Below are positions 1 through 8,408 of a stretch of DNA of 64,000 nt, in pieces (position 1 is the stretch's first letter; every line of letters starts with the position of its first letter). The stretch is taken from positions 62,001 through 126,000 of the forward strand of contig NZ_AP028056.1 in NCBI RefSeq assembly GCF_030297015.1, read 5' to 3'. Made by a program: the position numbers and the translations under genes. Below the pieces are notes generated by a model that was given only the letters and a program-made list of their open reading frames with translations, did not search any database and had not been told where the DNA came from. Source of the DNA: Brooklawnia propionicigenes. GTDB lineage: Bacteria > Actinomycetota > Actinomycetes > Propionibacteriales > Propionibacteriaceae.

Positions 1-248
1 CCAAGGTGCTGCTGATGGATGAGCCGTCGATGGGTCTGGCGCCGCTGTTCGTCCAGGAGATCTTCAACATCATCGCGAACATCAATGCCACCGGCACCAC
101 GATCCTGCTCGTCGAGCAGAACGCGAATATGGCTTTACAGGTGGCCAGTCGCGCGTATGTCATGGAGACGGGCAAGATAGTGCTCAGCGGGGATTCCGCA
201 AAACTCCTGGCGACCGATGAAGTGCGCCAGGCATATCTGGGAGGTTGA
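1..248 (+). CDS. livF: LivF-type branched-chain amino acid ABC transporter ATPase, 3' end only
   Basis: Only the last ~82 codons are present; the gene begins before the window. The visible part starts inside the Walker B region (LLMDEPSMGLAP, the typical LivF form), followed by the D-loop and the H-loop segment (TTILLVEQN) and a normal LivF-like C-terminus ending in YLGG. The family powers import of leucine, isoleucine and valine or other hydrophobic amino acids and amides, as one of two ATPases (LivF, LivG) with permeases LivH and LivM. The CBS-ACT gene begins 3 bases after the stop, and a binding lipoprotein follows, so this is the tail of a Liv operon. Substrate cannot be read from this fragment. 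Confidence 0.93.
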   Translation, partial: KVLLMDEPSMGLAPLFVQEIFNIIANINATGTTILLVEQNANMALQVASRAYVMETGKIVLSGDSAKLLATDEVRQAYLGG

Positions 249-251
249 TCA

Positions 252-893
252 ATGTTCGTCAGATGGCGGATGACGGCTCACCCGTTCACTGTCAGCCCTT
301 CGACGACCGTGCCTGAGGCCGTGGAGATGATGCAGACGCACAATGTGCGCAAGCTACCCGTGGTCTCCGAGGGACGCCTGGTCGGGATCATCTCCCAATC
401 GGATATCGACCGAGCGTCGCCCTCGATGGCGACGTCGTTCAGTGCCGGGGAACTGGTGTACCTGTTTTCGAAGCTCAAGGTTTCGAAAGTGATGACCCGT
501 GACCCGATCACGATCGGCCCGGACGCGCTGCTGGAGCAGGCCGCGATCGTGATGCGGGATCGCAAGATCGAGATACTGCCGGTCCTCGAGGATGGCGAGC
601 TTGTCGGAGTCATCACCGAATCCGACCTGCTGGACGCGTTCATCGACCTCAACGGTGCCCGGATGAACGGCACCCGCTTGGTCATCGAGGCTGACGACCA
701 GCCCGGCGTGATGGCCAGACTTGCCTCCATCACCGGCGCGGTGCGTACCAACATCACGCACATCGCGGTCTATCGTGGTGGTCTCGAACGTAGTCTCGTC
801 GTTCTGGGCGTGAACACCCTCAACACTGTCGATCTCGAGCGGCAGATCGCCGATGCCGGGTTTACGCTGAAGTACCGGCTACGCAACGAGTGA
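252..893 (+). CDS. CBS-pair and ACT domain protein (AcuB-like), Liv operon-linked
   Basis: This 213-residue soluble protein has two CBS motifs (about residues 7-55 and 80-130), followed by an ACT-like domain (about 142-213, with the phrase EADDQPGVMARLASI). CBS pairs bind adenine nucleotides and ACT domains bind amino acids, so the protein could sense energy state and amino acids together. No catalytic domain is present. A GGAGG ribosome site sits just before ATG 252. The gene lies between livF and the binding lipoprotein with short gaps, which suggests co-transcription and a possible regulatory role in uptake. That role is inference; the domain call is firm. Confidence 0.85.
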   Translation: MFVRWRMTAHPFTVSPSTTVPEAVEMMQTHNVRKLPVVSEGRLVGIISQSDIDRASPSMATSFSAGELVYLFSKLKVSKVMTRDPITIGPDALLEQAAIVMRDRKIEILPVLEDGELVGVITESDLLDAFIDLNGARMNGTRLVIEADDQPGVMARLASITGAVRTNITHIAVYRGGLERSLVVLGVNTLNTVDLERQIADAGFTLKYRLRNE

Positions 894-917
894 ACGTGGT
901 CGACTGAGGAGGTACCC

Positions 918-2090
918 GTGCGGCGCCCCATGCTCTTGGTGACAGGTCTGCTCACCGGTCTGGCATTGCTGACAGGCTGCGACTCCACTGTCGGGACTCA
1001 ACAGCATCTTGGTGACACCGTTCGGCTCGGCGTCAACGTGGAGCAGTCCGGTGACCTGGCGTCCTACGGGGATTCGATGACCAAAGGCATCCAGGTGGCG
1101 GTTGACCAGGCCAATTCGTCGGGGGGCGTTCGCGGGCGCCAGATCCAGCTGATCACGATGGACAATCAGGGCAATTCCGGCAAGGCGGTGGCCACGGCGA
1201 CCACGTTGATGAGCCAGCAGCGCGCCTTGTCAGTCATCGGTCCGGTCAGCGATGGGCTGTTCGCACTCACGTTGCCGGTGGCCGACCATCAGCAGATACC
1301 GGTCATCTCGGGTTCCGCATGCGATGCGAACAGATTGAACGACGAGAACGGCAAGGTGTACCAGTTCGGGTTCCGCACCTGCTTGGGCCTCGACCAGCAG
1401 GGTGCTGCGATGGCGACGTTTGCGCATTCGAATCTGGCGGCGTCCACCGCTGCCGTCTTCCGCACCGCGGACACGGGCTTCGCCAACGAATTCGCGGACG
1501 CATTCACCGACGCATTCACCGCCGACGGAGGCACAGTCGGCGTCCAGGACGCGTTTCCTGCGGGGGAGACGGACTACTCACGATTCGTGGACATCATGAG
1601 GAGCAGTCCCACCGATGTCGTATACGTCGCCGCACAGGCGCCGGAGGCTGCCAGCCTGATCCGCACCTTGCGCGAGGCCGGCATCGACAACCCGATCCTT
1701 GCCAGTGGCGACATGAACGCACCGGCGGCCAACGAGATCGCCGGGCCGGATGCGCTGAACCGCGTCTATTTCGTCTCGCAGTTCAGCGCGCTGGACACCG
1801 ACAACGCGGTCGCGCAGAACTTCCTGAACGCCTACCGGCAGGCCTACGGAGCCGATCCCGATACGCACGCCGCGATGGCTTACGATGCCATCCTGCTGGC
1901 CATCTACGGTATTGACCGCGCCGATGAACTGACCGGTATCAACGTGCAACGTGCCCTGGCGACGGCCCGCAACATCGACGGTGCGGGCGGCAAGTTCAGC
2001 ATCGGCCAAGGTCATCAGGTCGTCAAGGATGCTCTGGTGGTGGAACTCGCCGACGGGGCACCGGTCTCGGTCACGCACGTCGCACCGTAG
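918..2090 (+). CDS. ABC transporter substrate-binding lipoprotein, Leu/Ile/Val type
   Basis: This 390-residue type-I periplasmic binding protein has a lipoprotein signal: a charged start, a hydrophobic stretch and the lipobox LLTGC with Cys21 as the lipidated residue. The fold signature begins at VRLGVNVEQSGDLASYGDSM and continues through a GPVSDGLFALTLPVADHQQIPVISGSA-like hinge region (split here for length). The GTG start at 918 is supported by a strong GAGGAGG at 906-912. It would present the ligand to the Liv permeases encoded before the window. Ligand specificity among branched-chain amino acids, amides or urea cannot be told from sequence alone. Confidence 0.92.
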   Translation: MRRPMLLVTGLLTGLALLTGCDSTVGTQQHLGDTVRLGVNVEQSGDLASYGDSMTKGIQVAVDQANSSGGVRGRQIQLITMDNQGNSGKAVATATTLMSQQRALSVIGPVSDGLFALTLPVADHQQIPVISGSACDANRLNDENGKVYQFGFRTCLGLDQQGAAMATFAHSNLAASTAAVFRTADTGFANEFADAFTDAFTADGGTVGVQDAFPAGETDYSRFVDIMRSSPTDVVYVAAQAPEAASLIRTLREAGIDNPILASGDMNAPAANEIAGPDALNRVYFVSQFSALDTDNAVAQNFLNAYRQAYGADPDTHAAMAYDAILLAIYGIDRADELTGINVQRALATARNIDGAGGKFSIGQGHQVVKDALVVELADGAPVSVTHVAP

Positions 2091-2095
2091 CCCAC

Positions 2096-2764
2096 TCAAT
2101 CCAGATCGCGCCAGATCTGCTCGCCGATCGCGGGCTTCGCGCCGCCGGCCGTGATCGCGGCCAACGAGGTCATCGCGGCGCGCAGGTCTTCGGATTCGTC
2201 CGCGACGGCGATCCTCAGCTGAACCTTGTCGGCCTGATAGTCAACGGATTCGACGCGGCAGCCTTGAGCACGCAACCTGCTCTCGGTCCGCGCTGCCTCA
2301 GCGATCGGCAGCGCCAGGCCGATCAGCCGCATCCGCTGCCGGCCGACCAGCCGCGCGTTGTCGAGCACAGCCGCGGCCGCCTCCGAGTAGGCCTGCACGA
2401 GTCCGCCGGCACCCAGCTTGATGCCCCCGAAGTAGCGCACTACAGCGACGGTGACATCGGAGAGTTCGGTCCGACCCGGCGAGGTCTGCCGGGCGGTGAT
2501 CGCCTTGAGGATCGGGGTGCCCGCGGTTCCGGCCGGCTCGCCGTCGTCGCTGGAACGCTGGATCCTGCGATCCGGTTCCACGACGAAGGCGTGACAGACA
2601 TGCCGGGCCTCACGGTGGGCACGGCGCACCTCGGCCAGAAAATCGCGCGCCTGGTCCTCGTCGGCGGTGCGGCTCGCATACCCCAAGAAGCGCGACTTCT
2701 TGATCTCGATCTGCGACGTGGGGCGGCTACCTTGCCTCAGTACCACGTAATGGCTGAGGCTCAT
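2096..2764 (-). CDS. YigZ/IMPACT family protein
   Basis: This 222-residue protein matches the YigZ (UPF0029/IMPACT) family: an N-terminal domain with the motif VRYFGGIKLGAGGLVQAY and a smaller C-terminal domain (DUF1949-like). The reading frame is open further upstream, but ATG 2764 overlaps the yaaA stop as ATGA and gives the family's normal length, so it is chosen as start. It forms an operon with yaaA. Family members are thought to act in translation or stress regulation; the exact biochemical role is not settled. The gene ends 5 bases from the convergent lipoprotein gene. Confidence 0.88.
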   Translation of the reverse strand: MSLSHYVVLRQGSRPTSQIEIKKSRFLGYASRTADEDQARDFLAEVRRAHREARHVCHAFVVEPDRRIQRSSDDGEPAGTAGTPILKAITARQTSPGRTELSDVTVAVVRYFGGIKLGAGGLVQAYSEAAAAVLDNARLVGRQRMRLIGLALPIAEAARTESRLRAQGCRVESVDYQADKVQLRIAVADESEDLRAAMTSLAAITAGGAKPAIGEQIWRDLD

Positions 2765-3546
2765 GCTGCCTGCGGACGAACGAAAACCGGCTGGGTCGGG
2801 GTGGAGACCTGCGGATCGTAGTGGTAGCCCTCGGCATCGAACTCGCGGATCTTCCGGAGGCTGCGCACCCGATTGATGACCAGCCATCCCGCCATCGCGC
2901 CCCGCGCGTATTTCGCGTAGAACGACACCATCCGGCGTTCGCCGCTCGGCGTGATCTCCTCGAAGCGCGGCGAGATGATCGGTGCGCCGATGACGCGTGG
3001 GTTGATCACCCCGAAGTACTCCTGGGACGCCAGATTGATGACCGCATCGCTGCCCGGTGCGTCCATCAGATCGGCTCGTAGCAGTTCGCTGGGCAGGTCA
3101 CCCCAATACTCGTAGAGATCGCGGCCGCGCCCGGTGGTCAGCGCGGTGCCCATTTCCAACCGGTAGGGCTGGATGAGGTCGAGCGGACGCAGCACGCCGT
3201 ACAGGCCGGAGAGAATGCGGATCGTCTTCTGCGCCTCGGTGAAATCGCGCTCACCGAACCGGCTCGCAGCGGCCATTCCCCGATAGACGTCCCCGTTGAA
3301 GGCAAGGATCGCAGCCCGGGCGTTCCCGGGGGTGAACGGTGTCTCGAAGTCGCGGTAGCGAGCCGCATTCAGCACTGCGAGGTCGTCCGAGATCTTCATC
3401 AGCCGGGCCAGCTCATCGGGAGACTTCGTGCGCAACACCTCGATGAGCTCCTCGGAGCGATCAAGCAGCCGCGGCATGGTGTGTTTTCGGGTGACCGGAC
3501 GTGAGGTGAAGTCGAGACTCTTGGCAGGGGAGAGAAGCACCAGCAT
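2761..3546 (-). CDS. yaaA: Peroxide stress protein YaaA (UPF0246)
   Basis: This 261-residue protein begins with the family hallmark MLVLLSPAKSLDF and carries LSGLYGVLRPLDLIQPYRLEMG near the middle. In E. coli YaaA lowers free intracellular iron during peroxide stress and binds DNA. The start ATG 3546 is preceded on the minus strand by TAGCGT with a 6-base gap, fitting a leaderless transcript. It overlaps yigZ by 4 bases, implying translational coupling. Assignment to the family is secure; function in this organism is inferred from E. coli. Confidence 0.92.
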   Translation of the reverse strand: MLVLLSPAKSLDFTSRPVTRKHTMPRLLDRSEELIEVLRTKSPDELARLMKISDDLAVLNAARYRDFETPFTPGNARAAILAFNGDVYRGMAAASRFGERDFTEAQKTIRILSGLYGVLRPLDLIQPYRLEMGTALTTGRGRDLYEYWGDLPSELLRADLMDAPGSDAVINLASQEYFGVINPRVIGAPIISPRFEEITPSGERRMVSFYAKYARGAMAGWLVINRVRSLRKIREFDAEGYHYDPQVSTPTQPVFVRPQAA

Positions 3547-3552
3547 TCTTCA

Positions 3553-3558
3553 ACGCTA
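3553..3558 (-). promoter_or_regulatory. Probable -10 element of a leaderless yaaA transcript
   Basis: The minus-strand hexamer TAGCGT ends 6 bases before ATG 3546, so transcription would begin at or next to the start codon. No clear -35 is visible. Confidence 0.45.
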
Positions 3559-3740
3559 CTGGATGATCCGGTGGCCTCTGCCGGTGAGAAATCAGTGCGG
3601 AAAAACGCCTGGCCAGAATGCCTGCTATCGGCGATTCGCTTTTCTTGCGTGACCGCACAGCAGGCTCGCCTGGGAATCGCCGGTTATCGTAGGTGTGAAG
3701 TTGAACTCACAACCATCTGGGGCAGCGAGGACGAACACCG

Positions 3741-6113
3741 ATGACTGGCACCGACGCGCCGCGGACGCATCCCGCCGATCAGCATGACCTGATCCGGGTA
3801 CGTGGGGCCCGCGAGAACAATCTGAAGGGCATCGATGCCGACATCGTCAAGCGCCGGTTGACGATGTTCACGGGCTTGTCCGGATCGGGCAAGAGTTCGC
3901 TGGTCTTCGACACCATCGCGGCCGAATCACAGCGGATGATCAACGAGACCTACAGCGCATTCGTCCAGGGATTCATGCCCACTCTGGATCGTCCCGAGGT
4001 CGACCAGCTGGACGGCCTGACGACCGCGATCATCGTCGACCAGGAGCGCCTGGGAGCCAACGTGCGCTCTACGCTGGGCACCGCCACGGACGCGAATGCG
4101 CTTCTCAGGGTGCTGTTCAGCCGCATCGCGCAGCCGCATATCGGCGGGCCGCAGGCGTACTCGTTCAACACGCCGTCGGTATCGGGATCGGGTGCCATCA
4201 CCGTCCAGAGGGGAGCGGGGAGCAGAGCCGAGAAGCGCACCTACACCCTGGTCGGCGGTATGTGCCCGCGCTGCGAGGGCATGGGCTCGGTCTCCGACCT
4301 GGATCTCACCGAGCTCTACGACGACTCCAAGTCGCTCAACGACAATCCCTTCAAGATCCCCGGCTACAGCATGGACGGCTGGTATGGCCGGATCTTCAAG
4401 GGCTCCGGCTATTTCGATCCTGACAAGCCCATTCGCAGCTACACGAAGCGCGAGCTGCGCGACCTGCTCTATCGGGAGCCCACCAAGATCAAGGTCGAGG
4501 GCATCAATGTCACCTACGAGGGCCTGATCCCGAAGATCACCAAATCGATGCTCTCGAAGGACCCGGAGTCCATGCAGCCGCATGTCCGCGCCTTCGTCGA
4601 GCGCGCGGTGACGTTCCAGACCTGTCCCGAATGCGGCGGCACCAGGCTTGCCGAGCCGGCCCGTTCGTCCAAGATCAAGGGCAACTCGATCGGGGATGTC
4701 TGTGCGATGCAGATCACCGATCTGGCCGACTGGGTGCGCAGTATCGACGAGCCATCGGTACAACCGCTGCTGGCCAACCTGCGCCATCTGCTGGACTCGT
4801 TCGTGGAGATCGGGCTGGGCTATCTGAGCCTGGATCGTCCGTCCGGCACATTGTCCGGGGGAGAGGCGCAACGGACGAAGATGGTCCGCCATCTGGGTTC
4901 GTCGCTCACCGATGTCACCTACGTGTTCGATGAGCCCACGGTGGGGCTGCATCCGCACGACATCCAGCGCGCCAACGATCTGCTGCTCCGATTGCGCGAC
5001 AAGGGAAATACCGTCTTGGTGGTGGAGCACAAGCCGGAGGTGATCGCCATCGCCGACCAGATCATCGACCTGGGTCCCGGGGCCGGTGCGGGCGGCGGTG
5101 AGATCGTCTTCCAAGGGACGTTCGACGAGCTGCGGACCAGCGGCACACTCACCGGCCGCCATGTGGACGATCGGGCCAGGCTGAAGCCGCAGGTGCGGCA
5201 GGGGAGCGGGGCGCTGGAGATTCGTGGAGCGTCCACCCACAATCTGAAGAACGTCGATGTCGACATTCCGCTGGGTGTGCTGACCGTGGTCACCGGGGTC
5301 GCAGGATCCGGCAAGAGCTCGCTCATTCACGGTTCCTTCCATGGACGAGACGGCGTGGTCGAGATCGACCAGAGTCAGATCAAGGGCTCACGACGGTCGA
5401 ATCCGGCCACCTATACCGGAGCGCTGGATGCCATTCGCAAGACCTTCGCCAAGGTGAACGGCGTGAAGCCGGCCCTGTTCAGCGCGAACTCCGAAGGAGC
5501 CTGCCCGGCCTGCAACGGGGCGGGTGTCGTGTACACGGATCTGGGGTTCATGGCGACGGTGGCCAGCCGATGCCAGGAATGCGACGGCAGGCGCTATCAG
5601 GCGGCCGTGCTCGAATACCGGGTCGCTGGACGCAATATCGCCGAGGTGCTCGAGATGCCGATGGCACAAGCCCTGGAGTACTTCGCCCAGGGGGAGGCCA
5701 AGACCCCGGCGGCGAACAAGATCTTGCAGCATCTGGTGGATGTCGGACTCGGTTACCTGACGCTGGGCCAACCGCTGACCACCTTGTCAGGCGGTGAACG
5801 CCAACGGCTGAAGCTGGCCAGCAGAATGGGGGAGAGCGGCGGCGTCTACGTGCTCGACGAGCCAACATCCGGTCTTCATCTGGCCGATGTGGAGCAGCTG
5901 CTCGGCCTGCTCGACAAGCTCGTGGACTCGGGCAAGTCGGTGATCGTGATCGAGCACCACCAGGCGGTCATGGCGCACGCCGACTGGATCATCGATCTGG
6001 GGCCCGGCGCCGGTTATGACGGTGGCCGGGTGGTATTCGCCGGCACGCCGGCCCAGCTGGTGGCGGACGCCAAGACACTCACCGGCCAATACCTGGCCCG
6101 TTACGTGGCCTGA
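3741..6113 (+). CDS. Short UvrA paralogue (excinuclease ABC subunit A-like tandem ABC ATPase)
   Basis: This 790-residue protein carries two ABC ATPase halves. The first has Walker [10 protein letters not shown] (45-53), signature LSGGEAQR (about 371) and DEPTVGLHP. The second has Walker [10 protein letters not shown] (519-527), signature LSGGERQR (about 682) and DEPTSGLHL. Four CxxC pairs (175-178, 295-298, 588-591, 611-614) supply zinc-binding modules as in UvrA. It is about 150 residues shorter than housekeeping UvrA (~940). This is typical of UvrA2/DrrC-like paralogues that lack part of the UvrB-interaction region and are linked to tolerance of DNA-binding drugs. The chromosomal uvrA is presumably elsewhere. 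The ATG start follows a GCGAGGACG ribosome site. Confidence 0.9.
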   Translation: MTGTDAPRTHPADQHDLIRVRGARENNLKGIDADIVKRRLTMFTGLSGSGKSSLVFDTIAAESQRMINETYSAFVQGFMPTLDRPEVDQLDGLTTAIIVDQERLGANVRSTLGTATDANALLRVLFSRIAQPHIGGPQAYSFNTPSVSGSGAITVQRGAGSRAEKRTYTLVGGMCPRCEGMGSVSDLDLTELYDDSKSLNDNPFKIPGYSMDGWYGRIFKGSGYFDPDKPIRSYTKRELRDLLYREPTKIKVEGINVTYEGLIPKITKSMLSKDPESMQPHVRAFVERAVTFQTCPECGGTRLAEPARSSKIKGNSIGDVCAMQITDLADWVRSIDEPSVQPLLANLRHLLDSFVEIGLGYLSLDRPSGTLSGGEAQRTKMVRHLGSSLTDVTYVFDEPTVGLHPHDIQRANDLLLRLRDKGNTVLVVEHKPEVIAIADQIIDLGPGAGAGGGEIVFQGTFDELRTSGTLTGRHVDDRARLKPQVRQGSGALEIRGASTHNLKNVDVDIPLGVLTVVTGVAGSGKSSLIHGSFHGRDGVVEIDQSQIKGSRRSNPATYTGALDAIRKTFAKVNGVKPALFSANSEGACPACNGAGVVYTDLGFMATVASRCQECDGRRYQAAVLEYRVAGRNIAEVLEMPMAQALEYFAQGEAKTPAANKILQHLVDVGLGYLTLGQPLTTLSGGERQRLKLASRMGESGGVYVLDEPTSGLHLADVEQLLGLLDKLVDSGKSVIVIEHHQAVMAHADWIIDLGPGAGYDGGRVVFAGTPAQLVADAKTLTGQYLARYVA

Positions 6114-6137
6114 CCCAACGCAGATGGTCGGCAGCTC

Positions 6138-6143
6138 TACGCT
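6138..6143 (+). promoter_or_regulatory. Probable -10 element, leaderless transcript of the DUF4203-like gene
   Basis: TACGCT ends 6 bases before ATG 6150, and there is no purine-rich ribosome site in the gap. The spacing places +1 at the start codon. Confidence 0.45.
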
Positions 6144-6149
6144 TGCGTC

Positions 6150-6770
6150 ATGAATGACATTGCGTTCGGGGTACTCGCCATCGCCGTAGGCTTGCTCTTC
6201 TGCTTCTTCGGCGCGACCATGCTCCGGCTGACGATCACCATCTGGGGCGCTTTCGCCGGCTTCTCGCTGGGGGCCGGGGTCATCGCGGGCTGGTTCGGTC
6301 AGGGCTTCCTGGCGACCACCGCAGGATGGGTGGTCGGCCTGATCATGGCCATCGTGTTCGCCTGGCTCGCCTACGCCTACTACGCGGTGGCGGTGCTGAT
6401 CGCAACCGCCTCGCTGGGCTTCGCGGCAGGTGCCGCGCTGATGGCCGCGCTGGGCGTCACCTGGAACTGGCTGATCATCCTGGTCGCGATCGTCGTCGCG
6501 GTCGGTATCGGCGTGGCCGCCCTGACCGTCAACATGCCGGCAGTGCTTCTGATCGTGTTGTCCACGTTGGGTGGTGCCTCGGTCGCTGTGAGCGGTCTGA
6601 TGCTGGTGCTCGGCGTTCTCACCATCGCCGACCTCACCGATCCGGCGGTCACCGCCAATCCGGCGCACGGCTGGTGGTGGACCGTGGTGTACATCGTCTT
6701 GGCGGTGCTCGGCGTCACCGTCCAGACTCGCAAGTCGCGTAGATGGCAGAGGGACGCCTGGGCGCACTGA
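6150..6770 (+). CDS. DUF4203/TMEM198-like integral membrane protein
   Basis: This 206-residue, very hydrophobic protein has about six or seven predicted membrane helices rich in Gly and Ala. The N-terminal phrase LLFCFFGATMLRLTITIWGAFAGFSLGAG resembles the DUF4203 (TMEM198-type) family. The C-terminus is short and basic (TRKSRRWQRDAWAH) and probably cytoplasmic. No catalytic residues are apparent and function is unknown. The gene is probably monocistronic; it is convergent with the truncated P-type ATPase, whose stop lies 58 bases away. Confidence 0.75.
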   Translation: MNDIAFGVLAIAVGLLFCFFGATMLRLTITIWGAFAGFSLGAGVIAGWFGQGFLATTAGWVVGLIMAIVFAWLAYAYYAVAVLIATASLGFAAGAALMAALGVTWNWLIILVAIVVAVGIGVAALTVNMPAVLLIVLSTLGGASVAVSGLMLVLGVLTIADLTDPAVTANPAHGWWWTVVYIVLAVLGVTVQTRKSRRWQRDAWAH

Positions 6771-6827
6771 TCGCTTCGCTGTGTCGTAACGCCTCGTCGT
6801 GGTAGGTGTCCGATAAGCCACATTATG

Positions 6828-7976
6828 TCAAATAGCGTTTGTTGGACGATACGACTCCGCCGAGGCAACCGCAGCGAGCAGATGATCGCCGTCGACTCCC
6901 TCACTTGCAGTGACGGCGGTGACCGCGGGCTCGCCCCTGGTCAGCGTCCCGGTCTTGTCGAAGACCACGACCCGCACTGCGGACAACTCCTCCAGATGAC
7001 TGCCGTCCTTGATGAAGGTACCGGCGCGCGCGGTCTGCCCGATCGCGCCCAGCAGGGCCAGCGGCGTACCCGCCGCTACCCCGCACGCCCCCGCCACGAT
7101 GATGACCGAGATGGTGGCCGTGAGATCACGGGTGATCAGATAGGTCAGCGCGGCACCACCGAGCGCCAGATACACCAGCCAACCCGCGAGCCGATCGGCA
7201 AGCCGCTGAATCGGCGCCTGGGAATTCTGCGCCGCGCTGATTGCCGCGACGATCTGCCCGTACGAGGACTCCGCGCCGACCCGCTCGGCACGAAGCGCGA
7301 CGGCTCCACTGTGATTGATTGAGCCCGCATAGACCTGACTGCCCTGCGAGACGTCAACCGGCAGCGGTTCTCCGGTGATCCGTGACTCGTCGACGCTGGA
7401 ATTGCCCTCCAACACCACCCCGTCCACCGGGATACGTCCGCCCGGCAGCACCATGACGACGTCTCCCACCGCCAGCTCATCGCGGTGCACGCTGCGCAGC
7501 TGACCATCGCGACGCACCTGCACCGAATCAGGCAGGAAGTTCATCAACTCGCCCAGGGCGTCGCGCCCGCGATCCATCGAGAGATCCTCCAAGATCTCGG
7601 CAGCCAGCACGAAGACCGTGATGACCAGCGCGGTCACCCACTCGCCTATCGCAGCGGCCGCCACCAGCGCGATGAACATCGACAGCTCCATGCTCATCCG
7701 ACGCGCCCGCAGCGCCGCCCAAACCTCGACGACGATCGGCCAGCAGCCGATCACCAGGCCGACCGCCGCCAATGGCGCACTGATCCACCACGGCGCCTGC
7801 AGCCAGGACGCAACGAGCACCACCACCGCCAGACCGCCCACCACACCCAGACGGACGAGATCCTCGCGGTCGATCCGCTGCCACAGCTCGCCGGCACTTC
7901 GCGGCTGGTACTCGGTTACCACACTCCCCTGCTCAACCTCCTCGGTCTGCTGCAAGGATGCTGCCGGTTTGATCAT
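6828..7976 (-). pseudogene. Truncated heavy-metal P-type ATPase, C-terminal half missing
   Basis: The frame encodes 382 residues of a P1B-type ATPase: transmembrane helices, the actuator motif TGEP (201-204), the membrane metal-site region with ACG instead of CPC (about 297-299), and the phosphorylation motif DKTGTLT with Asp340. Homology then stops after about 35 more residues, ending in an unrelated tail (SYRPTNAI). The nucleotide-binding domain, the GDGxND hinge and the last two helices, about 240 residues, are absent. The next gene occupies the space where they would be. The product cannot pump. The upstream divergent ArsR-CDF pair suggests it once exported zinc, cadmium or a similar metal. 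The 5' end and promoter region look intact. Confidence 0.88.
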
Positions 7977-8059
7977 GCCCCATGCATAGCACCATCAGCG
8001 CCCGATCCGGACGCATTCCGAAATCAATAAGTAACGAAAATGTAGCCCGCGACACATGC

Positions 8060-8075
8060 ACATCTGTTCAGATGT
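8060..8075. promoter_or_regulatory. Probable ArsR/SmtB operator (7-2-7 inverted repeat)
   Basis: ACATCTG-TT-CAGATGT is a perfect inverted repeat with 7-base arms and a 2-base centre. It lies directly upstream of the arsR start and overlaps its core promoter region. Placement and symmetry fit SmtB/ArsR-family operators. Confidence 0.65.
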
Positions 8076-8078
8076 TGC

Positions 8079-8084
8079 GATAAT
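8079..8084 (+). promoter_or_regulatory. -10 element of the arsR-CDF operon
   Basis: GATAAT is close to consensus and begins 3 bases after the inverted repeat at 8060-8075, so a repressor there would block RNA polymerase. It ends 6 bases before GTG 8091. Confidence 0.55.
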
Positions 8085-8096
8085 GGAGACGTGCAG

Positions 8097-8408
8097 ATGC
8101 CCCAGACGGACGAGATCGCCAGGGTGGCAGCGCTCTTCAAGCTGATGAGCGACCCCACCCGCACCCGGCTGCTCTACGCGCTGCTGGAGGCCGGCGAACT
8201 GTACGTCAGCGATCTCGCCGCCACCACCGGCACCAGTGAATCCACCGTCTCTCAGGCGCTGCGCATGCTGCGGGCTTCCGGGATCGTGACCGGTCGTCGC
8301 GATGGACGCAAGATCTGGTACCGGCTTTCCGACGAGCACGTCCGCGAGTTGCTCAATGTCACTTTGGAGCACACCCACCACCACCCCGGAGATGAGGATC
8401 CAGCATGA
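8097..8408 (+). CDS. ArsR/SmtB-family metal-responsive repressor
   Basis: This ~103-residue winged-helix repressor has the ArsR core FKLMSDPTRTRLLYALLEAGELYVSDLAATTGTSESTVSQALRMLRASGIV (residue order, abbreviated reading) and the wing GRRDGRKIWYRL. A His-rich tail (LEHTHHHPGDED) resembles the alpha-5 Zn/Ni/Co-sensing site of SmtB, CzrA and NmtR. Such proteins leave DNA when metal binds. ATG 8097 has GGAGA at 8085-8089 with good spacing; GTG 8091 (two residues longer) is the alternative leaderless start. The stop overlaps the CDF gene as ATGA, so the two are translationally coupled and probably autorepressed from the 8060-8075 operator. Confidence 0.9.
   Translation: MPQTDEIARVAALFKLMSDPTRTRLLYALLEAGELYVSDLAATTGTSESTVSQALRMLRASGIVTGRRDGRKIWYRLSDEHVRELLNVTLEHTHHHPGDEDPA

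Noticed and set aside
3927-5342. Long open frame antisense to the UvrA-like gene
   Set aside because: It mirrors a GC-rich coding region, has no recognisable domain or ribosome site, and the plus-strand gene is unmistakable.
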